Shown: in pieces, positions 51,201-56,463 of the stretch
Numbering within the stretch: position 1 is the stretch's first letter
Layout: each line of letters opens with the position of its first letter
Assembly (NCBI GenBank): GCA_022495005.1
Contig: JAGYXB010001062.1
Span: 868,001-932,000, forward strand
Length of the DNA: 64,000 nucleotides
Source of the DNA: Rhyacophila brunnea
Lineage: Eukaryota; Arthropoda; Insecta; Trichoptera; Rhyacophilidae
Direction of reading: 5' to 3'
Made by a program: the position numbers and the translations under genes
The notes under the pieces: generated by a model
What the model was told of the DNA's origin: nothing
Database searches by the model: none
What the model saw: the letters and a program-made list of their open reading frames with translations, nothing else

Positions 51201-54200
51201 TATCGTTAAAATTATTTAATAAAAGACAATCAAGTCAAAATAGCCAAAAACGCAGTTACGGCCTTTTACGTAGGAGGTGTCGATATAATATTATATTTCT
51301 CAGAAGTATTTTCAAATCATGTGTGATAATAATATGTTGTAAACATACGAAAACTAAGAAAAATTTAGAAATATCTGTATGAAAATAATATTTAGAGTAA
51401 CCAAAGTATAAAAATAAAGCTCATTAAAAGATGCAAAAAAAATAATACTTAAAACTTCCTGATATGGAGGTACCTATTTGATTAAATTAATGACTTTTGC
51501 GCACATATCTAACTAAATTGAATTACTTGTTACCAGATATATGTCAATTATTGCTGAAAGTAATATAGTTGACATATAAGTCAATACCTTACCTTATTTT
51601 CTAGTCTTTTAGCTACTTCTAATGCACAATTAAAGCATTGTAGAGCTTTAGAATTATTATGATGCTTTGTGGAATAAAGAAGACCTTCCGTGACATAACA
51701 CTGATTCAGAAGCTCATGAAGGTCTTCATTCTTGCATATTATGATGGCTTTCTGAATGAATTCAATGGCTCTTTCGAATATGCCAAGATGCTCAAGGACA
51801 ACGCCAATATTGAGAAGAAGTCGTGCTCTCATGTCCATGAATTCATGGTTATTTATTCTGCCTTTTAAACTGAAAATAAAAAATAATAGGTATAAAAACC
51901 AGAAAATTATCACTTTTATTTCTTCGAGATTATATTTTGACGTAAACTTTTAATATTTTGTTTGCAATGGGCAACATCTGATAAATAAACAATTATATAG
52001 AAAATACTCAATATTTACATAAACATATCAATGCAAAGATTCATATTTTATTTTAAGATGTTTGCTATGCTAAGAAGACATTTTTGTGTTTAACCCATGT
52101 ATCCATTTAACGCATTCGCTGCTGAGTAGATAATGATTTTTTAATCAGCACCTTTAAAATGCACGTTAATTACATCGATCGGCCGCCTCGTCATTACGCG
52201 CATGTGCGTCTTCAGCGTCCAAAGTATTAAGCAGGGATGAATCGTTTAATTTTGTCTTGACAATGGATTGAAAAACAATGTAAATATTGACGTATTTACT
52301 GAATTTAATTTAATTAATATAGGTAATACCATTTTTGTCTATTGTATACTGTTGTATCCACTGAAGTACAGTAGGCGCTCGGTAATCCATCCACACAATT
52401 AAGTTGGATCGAGTCCACAATAGATTTCTTAGATTTCTCTACTTAAGAACATACGGGTTCTTTCCTTATGATAATGACAATAAAATGAATTTCCCGACTC
52501 GTTTTCTTCTGGGTATGCTATCAATGTAATCCCTGTCTACCCGAAGAGTGATTGTTCTTTTAAAGCATTTCTTTTACTTCTTCGTGGGTTCATTTACAAT
52601 CCGTATATACTGGCAAATATTAATTTTCATGTTCCACCAATATCACTCGTAGCTCCACGGTCTTCAAGATACCTCGTCGCAGGACAGATGTTATGTTTCA
52701 TGATGCTGTGTATCGTGCAATTAGCTTATTTGATGGTACCATAAAGGTTGATTTGTTTTTTATTAACTATATAATGTTTGTGGACGTATTAAATAGGCTA
52801 AATTTATAATTGTATAAATTATCATATTTCATTAATATTTACACATGCTGTCTTTTTATTGTTATTTGTAATTAAGATATTTTTATACATTTGTATTTAT
52901 TAAGTATTATGGCGCATTGGCCAATAGCTGTAATGCCGTAATACTCTTTTTATAAATAAATAAATAAATCCGGAGTTCGGCATTTTGCAACTCAGCTCTC
53001 CTGCTCTATAATCCGGCCGGTTTCACATTAAACTGCCAGATTGCAGAGCGGAGAGCCGTTCGCTCGACAGTTCGGTGCCCGACCTACAATTATTTCTTAT
53101 AGAAATCTAATAATCCGGCATTTCCGACAATCTGGCAGAAGTAAAAAAATATGGGTACCGGATTACCGCGCGCCTATTGTATTGAGAAATTATAGAACTG
53201 ATTACGTCTTTAATACCTTTCACAAATAACCAGACTTTTCATGAATGCTTTCTCGGCAGCTTTGAGTGACTTCTTGGCATCAGATTCGTCTCCGACACTC
53301 TGACCTTGTAGCAAAAATGTCCTTCCCAACGTGGCTAACGCTCTCTGCTCCTCTACTTTGTTGTTCATATCACGGACAATAGCTGCTCAATAAACAAACA
53401 TAATTACACAGTGATTGAAAAATGACAAAATGCGCTTCTAAATTAGAGAAACAAACATGTAACTTCTCATCTACTATCTGTAATTGTTTTCGTTTTCTAT
53501 CTCATTTCCATGAGCGCTGTAAAACTTAATTCTCAAAGATATGATGATCCAAACGGCAACAGAGGTAGAATGGCTGCAATAGCTAATCGAGGATAATACT
53601 TTAAAACCGAAATCCAAAATGTTCACAAGTCTGGCTCAAAAAATATGGCTTTGTGTGCACAGGATCATTTTTCAAGTCTAAAAAAATTCTTCCACTGTTA
53701 ACTCGTTGAGTGCACACACCGCACCGTGCCTGGCCCAATGCCATTACAGGTCATTAGCATGTTATCAAATTGGGGTAATTAAGGGGTAATTAGTAGCTCA
53801 GCAGTGAATGTATTAATGTCAATTAATGACCCATTCATCCATTTGATAATCGAAAACTAAGAAATAAAACCAAGAAATTGTTGCAGATTTTCTACTGCAC
53901 TTCTGACAAAATTTTAATTTGTTTGAGGAAGCGTCTATCACGCATTCATAGACTTCATCTTTGAAGAACATTGGTTCTTGTCGGTTTACAGGAAGCCAGT
54001 GACAAACGAATTTTGAAAATAGCTGATATACTGGATTACTTGTTAGGTTAGGTTAGGTTTTCATTCTTGAATTCATGAATTTTGCCAAAACAGGCTATGA
54101 AAATTGGCACGGTTCCCGACTGGCTTCCTGTAAACCGACTTGTAACGGAACATTGGTTATAACTAGTATAAAAGTTACAAACAAATTACAATATAGGTAT

Positions 54201-54823
54201 AAATTCAATGTCTCCTCACATAAAAACATCTCTTGATGTTTGAGAGCAAGCTCAAACTCAGCTAGAAACATGTACATTTCGCCAACCATTCTGTGTGATC
54301 GCCCAGTTTCCAATGTCAATCCCAATTGTTTATAAATTGCTGCGCTCTGTTTGTATTCCTTGAGAGCGTCATCATATTTTGTCTTGCCATTGTAAAAATC
54401 TCCCAACTGCTGACATATTTCGGCTTGTGCTTTCTTGTTGGACTCAGTGAATACCCTGTTTTTCCGTCTCAGGAGTTCTAGAAATTGCGATACATAATTG
54501 AAAATTAAATCTCTCGATAAAGACCACCAGACACCACCAGTTCTACGTAGAAGTTGATTATTAGTTGAAAAAATAATGTACACAATAAGTGTTAATGATT
54601 TTTTAGCCAATTCCACTACAATGTGTACACATTTATCTAATTAATATTAGAGTTTACTTTTATTAGAGAATACTAGCGATCTGTACATAAGGAAAATGAA
54701 ATAAAAATATTATCAATTACTATACTAATCAGTACACAGCTTTGACAGCTTAGCAACTTTGCTAATGGCACAGTAGCAAATTATTATATTGTAAACTCGA
54801 TATATCTTACTTTGCTCATCCAT
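26876..54823 (-). CDS. TONSL: Tonsoku-like protein (TONSL), complete gene of 14 exons
   Basis: In animals TONSL is a nuclear scaffold that works with MMS22L in homologous recombination at stalled or broken replication forks, and its ankyrin domain reads histone H4 unmethylated at K20 on new chromatin. Exons: 54823-54811, 54477-54220, 53382-53217, 51869-51593, 50333-50180, 48746-48542, 45218-45029, 41732-41498, 40088-39976, 39053-38867, 38163-36849, 33391-33216, 32079-31392, 27224-26876. All introns are GT-AG. Phases close exactly: 4326 nt, 1441 residues plus TAA, close to the roughly 1380 residues of the human protein. Domain order: TPRs (about residues 5-450), acidic Asp/Glu/Ser patch (about 470-510), ankyrin repeats (about 530-650), Ser-rich linker with basic clusters (about 650-1000), ubiquitin-like segment (about 1000-1095), leucine-rich repeats (about 1100-1440). 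This order is specific to TONSL. The start is the only ATG giving a correct-phase junction to exon 2. Introns are full of transposons. The weakest parts are the 13-nt first exon and the UTRs, which were not determined. Confidence 0.93.
27506..27753 (+). mobile_element. tRNA-derived SINE, full length
   Basis: The head is tRNA-like: an A-box-like TGGCTTAAGCGTCGG and a B-box GGTTCGACTCC. A family body (GAGCAAGTGGCTGACATCC) follows, then CGGACATGGTCT and an A11 tail. SINEs of this kind are transcribed by RNA polymerase III and moved by LINE proteins. TONSL intron 13, antisense to the gene. Four other copies are in the window. Confidence 0.85.
29108..30490 (+). mobile_element. Non-autonomous hAT (family of 34118), interrupted by another hAT
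   Basis: CAGTGGCGAAGGGTGGAAG opens a match to 34118. The body resumes after the nested element at 30016 and runs through the paralogue of 34200-35077 to TTACCCTTTGCC near 30490, where the last bases have decayed. It lies in TONSL intron 13. At 30199-30210 it carries GCAGGGCTTAATG, the empty site of the TTAA element present in the 34118 copy. Confidence 0.8.
29215..30007 (+). mobile_element. hAT element nested inside the 29108 copy
   Basis: The ends are CAGTGGCGAAGGCTCC and CCCTTTGCCACTG, with an exact 8-bp duplication CAATTTAC (29207-29214, 30008-30015). It shares its terminal bases with the element it entered but differs inside, so it belongs to a sister family mobilised by the same kind of transposase. 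A fragment of the same sister family is at 36054. Confidence 0.9.
31011..31318 (+). repeat. Repeat pair with 48908-49213
   Basis: TTATCACTGCCAGCCAATTT to ACTCGTCCATGCC, including CGAGTTAACTCG, is the reverse complement of 48908-49213. TONSL intron 13. Confidence 0.75.
31392..32079 (-). CDS. TONSL: TONSL exon 13 (leucine-rich repeats)
   Basis: Encodes residues about 1097-1326. Several ribonuclease-inhibitor-like LRRs are visible: TNLTSLILPNNCLGSDGI, IKCINLSGNCIDAEGI, LLELDFSFNPLGEIG and LETLDLSFNDLHD. In the human protein the LRR and Ubl region contacts RAD51. Acceptor TTACAG, donor GTAAAT. Confidence 0.94.
33216..33391 (-). CDS. TONSL: TONSL exon 12 (ubiquitin-like segment)
   Basis: Encodes residues about 1038-1097 (TLSLLTSDGAILADDDP and ITSWNLPPLGDRYIECC), a close match in spacing to the human region just before the LRRs. 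The acceptor TTTTATAG lies 20 bp from the edge of a hAT element. Donor GTATAC. Confidence 0.92.
33412..34034 (+). mobile_element. Non-autonomous hAT-like element rich in CTCGAGATTCGGGAT motifs
   Basis: Flanked by an exact 8-bp duplication AATTACAT (33404-33411, 34035-34042), with AGAGTT at both ends in inverted orientation. Inside, TCTCGAGATTCGGGATTTC-like motifs occur near each end in both orientations. Its inner edge is 20 bp from the acceptor of TONSL exon 12. Similar motifs (GAGAATTCTCGAAACGAG) occur near 2200. Confidence 0.8.
34118..35077 (+). mobile_element. Non-autonomous hAT carrying a nested TTAA element
   Basis: The ends are CAGTGGCGAAGGG and CCCCTCGCCACTG, with an exact 8-bp duplication CCATAATG (34110-34117, 35078-35085). 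It lies in TONSL intron 11. The nested insertion at 34421-34781 is absent from the paralogue at 30190-30240. Confidence 0.92.
34421..34781 (+). mobile_element. TTAA-target MITE (family A), nested
   Basis: TTAA at 34417-34420 and 34782-34785. Imperfect terminal repeats GAGCATACATCAGTGA and the complement of CAGCTGAAGTATAGCC. 361 bp. The paralogous hAT at about 30205 has a single TTAA at the same point, confirming insertion with TTAA duplication. The superfamily is unproven: TTAA targets suggest piggyBac, but the ends are not the usual CCC/CCY. Confidence 0.88.
35341..35715 (+). mobile_element. TTAA-target MITE (family A), second copy
   Basis: TTAA at 35337-35340 and 35716-35719. Starts GGTGACGCATCAGTGAAACG and ends GCATGGCC. 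It is homologous throughout to 34421-34781 and 61129-61508, in TONSL intron 11. Confidence 0.85.
36054..36180 (+). mobile_element. Fragment of the 29215 hAT family
   Basis: CAGTGGCGAAGACTTTATAC and the next 60 bp match 29215-29280. The right part is lost. TONSL intron 11. Confidence 0.6.
36473..36811 (+). mobile_element. Penelope-like fragment with fold-back end and 12-bp duplication
   Basis: Bases 36475-36725 match 11608-11850, the 3' part of the Penelope-like element. Bases 36728-36811 match the reverse complement of 11565-11645. The ends are therefore inverted around TAGATTTTTGGGTTTC. AACAATAAGCTA occurs on both sides (36461-36472, 36812-36823), a clean 12-bp target duplication. It stands 37 bp from the end of TONSL exon 11, and the duplication supplies the TAG that would end an unspliced reading. 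Confidence 0.87.
36849..38163 (-). CDS. TONSL: TONSL exon 11 (last ankyrin repeat, linker, start of Ubl)
   Basis: Encodes residues about 600-1038. It opens with an ankyrin repeat (LDIVELLLENGASPSI), continues through a Ser/Asn/Lys-rich low-complexity linker, and ends with a ubiquitin-like start (VKVRVQDKLLLIPIKMDKVD) and EASRRYY. The donor is AA|GTATGA after 36849. A Penelope-derived fragment begins 37 bp beyond the exon end. Without splicing the frame would run into a TAG at 36821-36823. Confidence 0.93.
38867..39053 (-). CDS. TONSL: TONSL exon 10 (ankyrin repeats)
   Basis: Encodes residues 538-599 plus one base, with two ankyrin repeats (VNVRDNAGWLPLHEAC and VETLIKNGAHINDRGG). Asp and Trp of RDNAGW and Glu of LHEAC match the H4-tail pocket of the human domain. 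Acceptor TTCCAG, donor GTAAGA. Confidence 0.93.
39218..39640 (+). mobile_element. MITE with inverted GGCTCGCACATC ends
   Basis: The left end AAGTCGGCTCGCACATC continues with GAACTCGTCTCG, and the right end is the complement (GAGGCGAGTTGTGATGTGCG). GC-richer than its surroundings. TONSL intron 9. No target duplication found. Confidence 0.7.
39976..40088 (-). CDS. TONSL: TONSL exon 9
   Basis: Encodes residues about 500-537: the end of the acidic patch (DLSEDNENEEND), a basic segment (TRKRGKGFAVKKNTKG) and the first ankyrin helix (ETQLHQ). The Glu of ETQLH corresponds to a histone-contacting Glu in human TONSL as I recall it. Donor GTTAGT. Confidence 0.88.
40601..40730 (-). mobile_element. tRNA-derived SINE copy
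   Basis: GGGCCTCCACAGGGTGGAG followed by CCAACCTGGGACCCACAAC. It lies in TONSL intron 8, in the same orientation as the gene. Confidence 0.72.
40971..41255 (+). pseudogene. pogo/Tigger transposase N-terminal fragment (CENP-B-like HTH)
   Basis: One frame reads MDEIERFLSSRIDHQQQ, a TAA at 41022-41024, then FLIIQAEALSLYEDWKTRLK, NKVWFDKFKLMYFLHNIIFT and GEAAKPDKDTANEFISSLSK to a stop. This is the second DNA-binding domain of Tigger/jerky-like transposases (W-F-x-x-F-K then G-E-A-A). The DDE domain is absent. It lies in TONSL intron 8, antisense to the gene. Confidence 0.8.
41498..41732 (-). CDS. TONSL: TONSL exon 8 (last TPR and acidic patch)
   Basis: Encodes residues about 422-500. It starts with a basic helix, then an acidic stretch (LESDDSSDEESREV and DIGDDICLEDL). 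In the human protein the equivalent acidic region takes part in histone binding, so the same role is inferred here. Donor GTATGT. Confidence 0.9.
41906..42030 (+). mobile_element. RTE-type RT fragment
   Basis: YLGSSINRENSLEIYMKKRI followed by DTRNA is the Y-L-G-S segment before the RTE tail. TONSL intron 7. Confidence 0.65.
42840..43185 (+). mobile_element. RTE-type tail, decayed
   Basis: Reads EGKRKSGRPPTRWMGSVELD and LKTLGHPKLEGSGLD, the G-R-P-x-x-R-W block, with later stops. TONSL intron 7. Confidence 0.68.
43316..43980 (+). mobile_element. Non-autonomous hAT element
   Basis: The ends are CAGCAGTCCCCAACC and GGTTGGGGATCGCTG, with an exact 8-bp duplication ATTTAAAG (43308-43315, 43981-43988). 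665 bp, no coding frame, in TONSL intron 7. A second copy of the family is at 62216. Confidence 0.9.
44067..44644 (+). mobile_element. MITE with 33-bp perfect inverted repeats and inner AAAAGTCA repeats
   Basis: Left end TCGTCACCGTTCAGGCAAAA extends to a perfect 33-bp match with the complement of 44612-44644, with TA on each side. CAAGCAAAAGTCAC-like units recur at about 44250, 44321 and 44397, echoing part of the terminal repeat. No coding frame. TONSL intron 7. Confidence 0.85.
45029..45218 (-). CDS. TONSL: TONSL exon 7
   Basis: Encodes residues about 358-421, a TPR with LYQTYRDIGNYEKALEYYEK and a following helix ending in KAREE. Acceptor TTTTAG, donor GTGAGC, ending phase 0. Confidence 0.92.
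45266..45587 (+). mobile_element. Second copy of the 50885 MITE, also with a nested TTAA MITE
   Basis: Left end TCGACACCTACGTATAAGG, right end CCTTTTACGTAGGAGGTGTC. The left part (GGTAACATTTCAGTAG) and right part match 50940-51000 and 51200-51283. The TTAA MITE at 45400 lies at about the same place as in the other copy. TONSL intron 6. Confidence 0.7.
45400..45515 (+). mobile_element. TTAA-target MITE (family B), intron 6
   Basis: TTAA at 45396-45399 and 45516-45519. Starts TCCTTTCCACGCGGACGG and ends TCCGCAGTCAACATG. It is nested in a Tc/mariner-like MITE at 45266-45587. Confidence 0.78.
46003..46086 (+). repeat. Left arm of the palindrome hosting the hAT
   Basis: This is the reverse complement of about 47874-47980. 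It reads from GGTACTGTTCGGTTATCAGG through GATAAACTGGATTATTTG to the GGTTAA centre. The same GAAAATAGC...ACTGGATTA motif recurs at 54013-54045 in intron 2. Confidence 0.8.
46095..47859 (+). mobile_element. hAT transposon with decayed transposase
   Basis: The ends are CAGTGGTCGGCAAACT and its complement, flanked by an exact 8-bp duplication GGTTAACC (46087-46094 and 47860-47867). It sits in TONSL intron 6, antisense to the gene. The 1765 bp hold remnants of a transposase of the GTF2IRD2/ZBED-like hAT group. The insertion lies at the centre of an older palindromic repeat. Confidence 0.92.
46262..47630 (+). pseudogene. hAT transposase remnant
   Basis: Fragments in order: ALSIAVDKSCYINDTAQ (catalytic Asp region), a frameshift near 46320, then the open frame 46297-46893 with LKEELLGLLALKGQTRGEDI, VSFSTDRAKSITGIRKG (second Asp region), LAYHCIIPQEALYAQ and DLLLHNKVHWLSRGNIL. 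After several breaks, 47349-47630 gives SYDQLKKLAFAVLSLSGSTY and CEQSFSSMNLIKSKLR, the hAT C-terminal dimerisation domain. No BED zinc finger is visible. It is not a host gene: it lies inside a target-duplicated element and is broken. Confidence 0.85.
47868..47985 (+). repeat. Right arm of the palindrome, with degenerate CCTAA repeats
   Basis: Starts with a degenerate array of CCTAA/CCAAA units (47866-47911), then the complement of the left arm. The array resembles the arthropod telomere repeat (TTAGG)n, but this is an interstitial copy inside a gene intron. Confidence 0.8.
48542..48746 (-). CDS. TONSL: TONSL exon 6
   Basis: Encodes residues about 290-358, a TPR pair with MMKLYERIGDGACSL and KAIISYHKMLECAEKAG. 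Acceptor TCTCCAG, donor GTAATG. A Cys codon is split across the junction to exon 7. Confidence 0.9.
48908..49213 (-). repeat. Repeat pair with 31011-31318
   Basis: GCCGAGTTAACTCGTCAAGG to GGCTGGCAGTGATAAGG mirrors the 31011 copy. TONSL intron 5. No coding frame, probably a MITE. Confidence 0.75.
49300..49415 (+). mobile_element. TTAA-target MITE (family B), intron 5
   Basis: TTAA at 49296-49299 and 49416-49419. Starts TACTTTGGACGCTGAAGACG and ends CAGCAGCGAATCAG. It is nearly identical to 51035 and to the inverted 52111 copy, including CAGGCGGCCGATCGATG. Confidence 0.85.
49985..50101 (+). repeat. Imperfect hairpin, 117 bp
   Basis: CTACAAGGTTTTAAGTGTT at the left is mirrored by AACACTTAGAACCTTGTAG at the right. 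TONSL intron 5. It may be a small fold-back MITE. Confidence 0.65.
50180..50333 (-). CDS. TONSL: TONSL exon 5
   Basis: Encodes residues about 239-290 (VLKQCEALHLKADTLCKM and a basic helix). Acceptor TTTTGCAG, donor GTAAGA. The exon is only about 51 codons, but its phase fits both neighbours. Confidence 0.88.
50395..50530 (+). mobile_element. RTE-type tail, decayed
   Basis: GGAGGTAGGAGAAGACAACG to GGAGGAGGCCAAAATCCATC resembles the 42980-43160 tail. TONSL intron 4. Confidence 0.5.
50885..51283 (+). mobile_element. Tc1/mariner-like MITE with nested TTAA MITE
   Basis: The ends are TCGACACCTCCTAC and its exact complement, with TA on each side (50883-50884, 51284-51285). It carries the 51035 MITE in its middle. 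TONSL intron 4. Confidence 0.75.
51035..51151 (+). mobile_element. TTAA-target MITE (family B), intron 4
   Basis: TTAA at 51031-51034 and 51152-51155. Same ends and core as 49300. Nested inside a Tc/mariner-like MITE at 50885-51283. Confidence 0.85.
51593..51869 (-). CDS. TONSL: TONSL exon 4
   Basis: Encodes residues about 146-238 with MRARLLLNIGVVLEHLGIF followed by further TPR helices ending in EVAKRLENK. The acceptor follows TTTTCAG and the donor is GTAAGG. The ending phase is 0. Confidence 0.92.
52111..52226 (-). mobile_element. TTAA-target MITE (family B), intron 3, inverted
   Basis: TTAA at 52107-52110 and 52227-52230. Reverse complement of the 49300 and 51035 copies (CGCATTCGCTGCTGA at its left end). 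Confidence 0.85.
52369..53179 (+). mobile_element. pogo/Tigger-type MITE split by a LINE
   Basis: The left end CAGTAGGCGCTCGGTAATCC and the right end complement (GGATTACCGCGCGCCTATTG) are inverted and flanked by TA (52367-52368, 53180-53181). The inner text resumes at about 52967 with CCGGAGTTCGGCATTTTGC. The right end is 37 bp from the donor of TONSL exon 3. Confidence 0.82.
52389..52968 (+). mobile_element. Non-LTR retrotransposon 3' end inserted in the pogo-type MITE
   Basis: Translates from about 52402 as LDRVHNRFLRFLYLRTYG, then PTRFLLGMLSM, a stop, SLSTRRVIVLLKHFFYFFVG and ILIFMFHQYHS. This is the C-terminal tail typical of Jockey/CR1-type RT proteins. It ends in ATAAATAAATAAATAAA. AATCC on both sides looks like a short target duplication. 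A sister copy is at 16222. Confidence 0.75.
53217..53382 (-). CDS. TONSL: TONSL exon 3
   Basis: Encodes residues about 91-146, including EEQRALATLGRTFLLQG and KKSLKAAEKAFMKSL, a TPR unit. The donor is AG|GTATTA after 53217. An earlier GT after the Leu codon was discarded because it breaks the phase with exon 4. A pogo-type element ends 37 bp beyond this donor. Confidence 0.88.
53702..53812 (+). mobile_element. TTAA-target MITE (family B), intron 2
   Basis: TTAA at 53698-53701 and 53813-53816. Starts CTCGTTGAGTGCACACACCG and ends GCTCAGCAGTGAATGTA. The inner ATTAGCATGTTATC matches the 24327 and 45400 copies. Confidence 0.75.
53976..54136 (+). repeat. Related palindromic repeat in TONSL intron 2
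   Basis: CGGTTTACAGGAAGCCAGT (from about 53978) and its exact complement (ending near 54136) bracket a centre with GATATACTGGATTACTTG followed by TTAGGTTAGGTTAGG. It shares the inner motif and the TTAGG tract with the palindrome around the hAT in intron 6. Confidence 0.75.
54220..54477 (-). CDS. TONSL: TONSL exon 2 (first TPRs)
   Basis: Encodes residues about 5-90, including AEICQQLGDFYNGKTKYDDA and a second helical repeat ending in ALKHQEMFL, which are tetratricopeptide repeats. The acceptor is CTAG at 54479-54478. The donor GTGAGG follows 54220. Joining to exon 3 gives a spacing identical to the human TPR region as I recall it. Confidence 0.9.
54811..54823 (-). CDS. TONSL: TONSL exon 1 (start codon)
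   Basis: This is a 13-nt coding exon encoding MDEQ plus one base, followed by a strong donor (GTAAGA). The leftover A joins AA of exon 2 to make Lys. The distance from Met to the first TPR helix is similar to that of the human protein. It is inferred from splice sites and phase, not from a long ORF, so it is the least certain exon. Confidence 0.7.
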
Positions 54824-55254
54824 TTTCAGTTCGTTTTTGATTTGTTCAAATAAGTTAGTAATAAATTAAGGTATCAGAGTCATAGTGGATTGTATAATGG
54901 TTGTATTGTATATTATCAGAATGACAGATGAGATGAGTGACAAGTTTGCGCCATTTTTGAAAGTTTATTATGGACCATAGACTAATATTTATGGACTATG
55001 GTGGTTTCTATTATCTTTGGTTTGGCAATTTGATTTGAATACCATAAATAATTATTGCCAGTTCGTTTCTCGGTGGTAATTAGGTATTAGCTTTGCACCG
55101 TTCTAGAATAAATAATTGGGAATTAGACAGTTTTGTGACAACGCTGGATAAATAGGTACAAAATTTGGATATATTTCTATAATGAAAATCACGATTTTCA
55201 TATTTGCAAGATTTATTCCTAAATTGAAGCTCGTATGTATAGTGAATATTTTAT
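54824..55254 (-). promoter_or_regulatory. TONSL: TONSL upstream region
   Basis: These 431 bp separate the TONSL start codon from the DIRS element and must hold the 5' UTR and proximal promoter unless the element supplies them. No TATA box is visible. TTTGCGCC at 54945-54952, about 125 bp upstream of the ATG, resembles an E2F half-site, which would suit an S-phase repair gene, but one short motif is weak evidence. Confidence 0.35.
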
Positions 55255-55445
55255 ATTATTCGCTATTGACTCTGAAGTCCCTTGAGATGTTGATCGTATT
55301 TTTCGCCTTGTGTACTTCTGTGATGGCCCCTTTTTACCCCCTTTTCTTCTCGATTACTTATCTCTCTGGTTGCTCATCTTATTTTACCGGCTGGCAGGAC
55401 TGACGCTTCTATCGTAGCGTGCTTTGTCTTTGGTTCTTCAATTGT
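55255..55445 (+). repeat. DIRS left inverted terminal repeat
   Basis: Begins ATTATTCGCTATTGACTCTG and is the reverse complement, with small indels, of about 58498-58682. A segment near 55370-55390 (around TTGCTCATC) is absent from the right copy. Its outer 33 bases are repeated as the complement at 58377-58410. Confidence 0.9.
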
Positions 55446-55527
55446 TTTGATTGTTTTCCCTTTGTTCAGAAGCGAAAAAAATTTGTCAAACGTTTAAGTG
55501 CAGTTAAATTGTGAAATTTGTGCAATA

Positions 55528-56463
55528 ATGGAGCGTAATGAAGCCAGCAACGTCGCGGAGGGACTGGCGATGGAGACCAATTCGAATGAGTCGGAATTGC
55601 TGTTGGACGATCCAGTGGGTGAACTGAGGGCAACAGTAATGTCACTTGATAACAAGGTTATCAAAGATTTTTTCAATCTTGACCCAACAGGGTCTGCCTG
55701 CAGTAGTGCCTACTCCGCAGAGGCCGACGGTAAACATCGACTCTCCGGTAAGTTTTTTACGGCCACCCGCAAGGCCTGAAACAGCGGAAAAACCCAACAG
55801 GATTCCGTTGCCTGTATTTAGTGTCATAGTTCAGGAGCCTGCTTTTCCGACGCTAGACAAAGCTCGGGTAGCGGAACTTACCAGGCTCCAGCTGTTCGAC
55901 ACAGATAATTGGGCGGGGTTCGCTACGCTGAAACCCAAAAACAATATTTGGCGGCCCCGTCTTTCGTTGAGTTGGGACTCAACGATGAGTTACGCCCAAA
56001 GAGTCAATCTCTTTGGTTACGCCCCTACGATCGTTCATCGCAAACGATACATCTAATGGAGCATACGATCGCCGGCCTCCAAAATGCGATGCTTGCTCAG
56101 AAGGAGTGTATTCGGGACGCGTTACAGCGAGAGGTCGACTCTGTCAGCGACCACACCATCGATACGGCTCTTTTTGAGACGGTCGTAAAGGAGTTCGGGC
56201 CCTCTTCAGCACTCAACAAAGTGTCTGAGGACGTCACCCAAATCCTTTGGGGAAAACGGGCAGAGTTGGTTCAGACGAGGCGGAAGAAAATCCTTTCCGG
56301 TATAAAAGACACCTTCACCCGAGAGGCTCTTAACAAGATCCCACCTAGCGCCGAACATATCTTCAATAAAGATAAACTGGCGGGGTTCCTAGAAAGAGGT
56401 GGGGGTCGTGAGAAGGCCTTCGATCAGACCACCAAAGTGGTTGACCAGGGCAGGGAGAGTTAA
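55528..56463 (+). pseudogene. DIRS gag-like ORF1, frameshifted
   Basis: Starts MERNEASNVAEGLAME at 55528. The reading continues in frame 1 to about 55750, in frame 2 (PARPETAEKPNRIPLP, ELTRLQLFDTDNWAG) to about 55915, then again in frame 1 (LGLNDELRPKSQSLWLRP) to the stop at 56461-56463. Two compensating frameshifts explain this. The last part is helical and basic, ending near Gly/Arg-rich sequence, as in DIRS capsid-like proteins. It overlaps the RT frame by about 65 bp. Confidence 0.75.

Noticed and set aside
53217..53232. Exon 3 donor after the Leu codon (CTG|GTTATT)
   Set aside because: It leaves phase 0, which breaks the frame into exon 4. The AG|GTATTA site 12 bp further on restores phase and conserved spacing.
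55182..55403. 73-codon hydrophobic ORF
   Set aside because: It lies across the DIRS left terminal repeat, whose mirror copy does not keep the frame.
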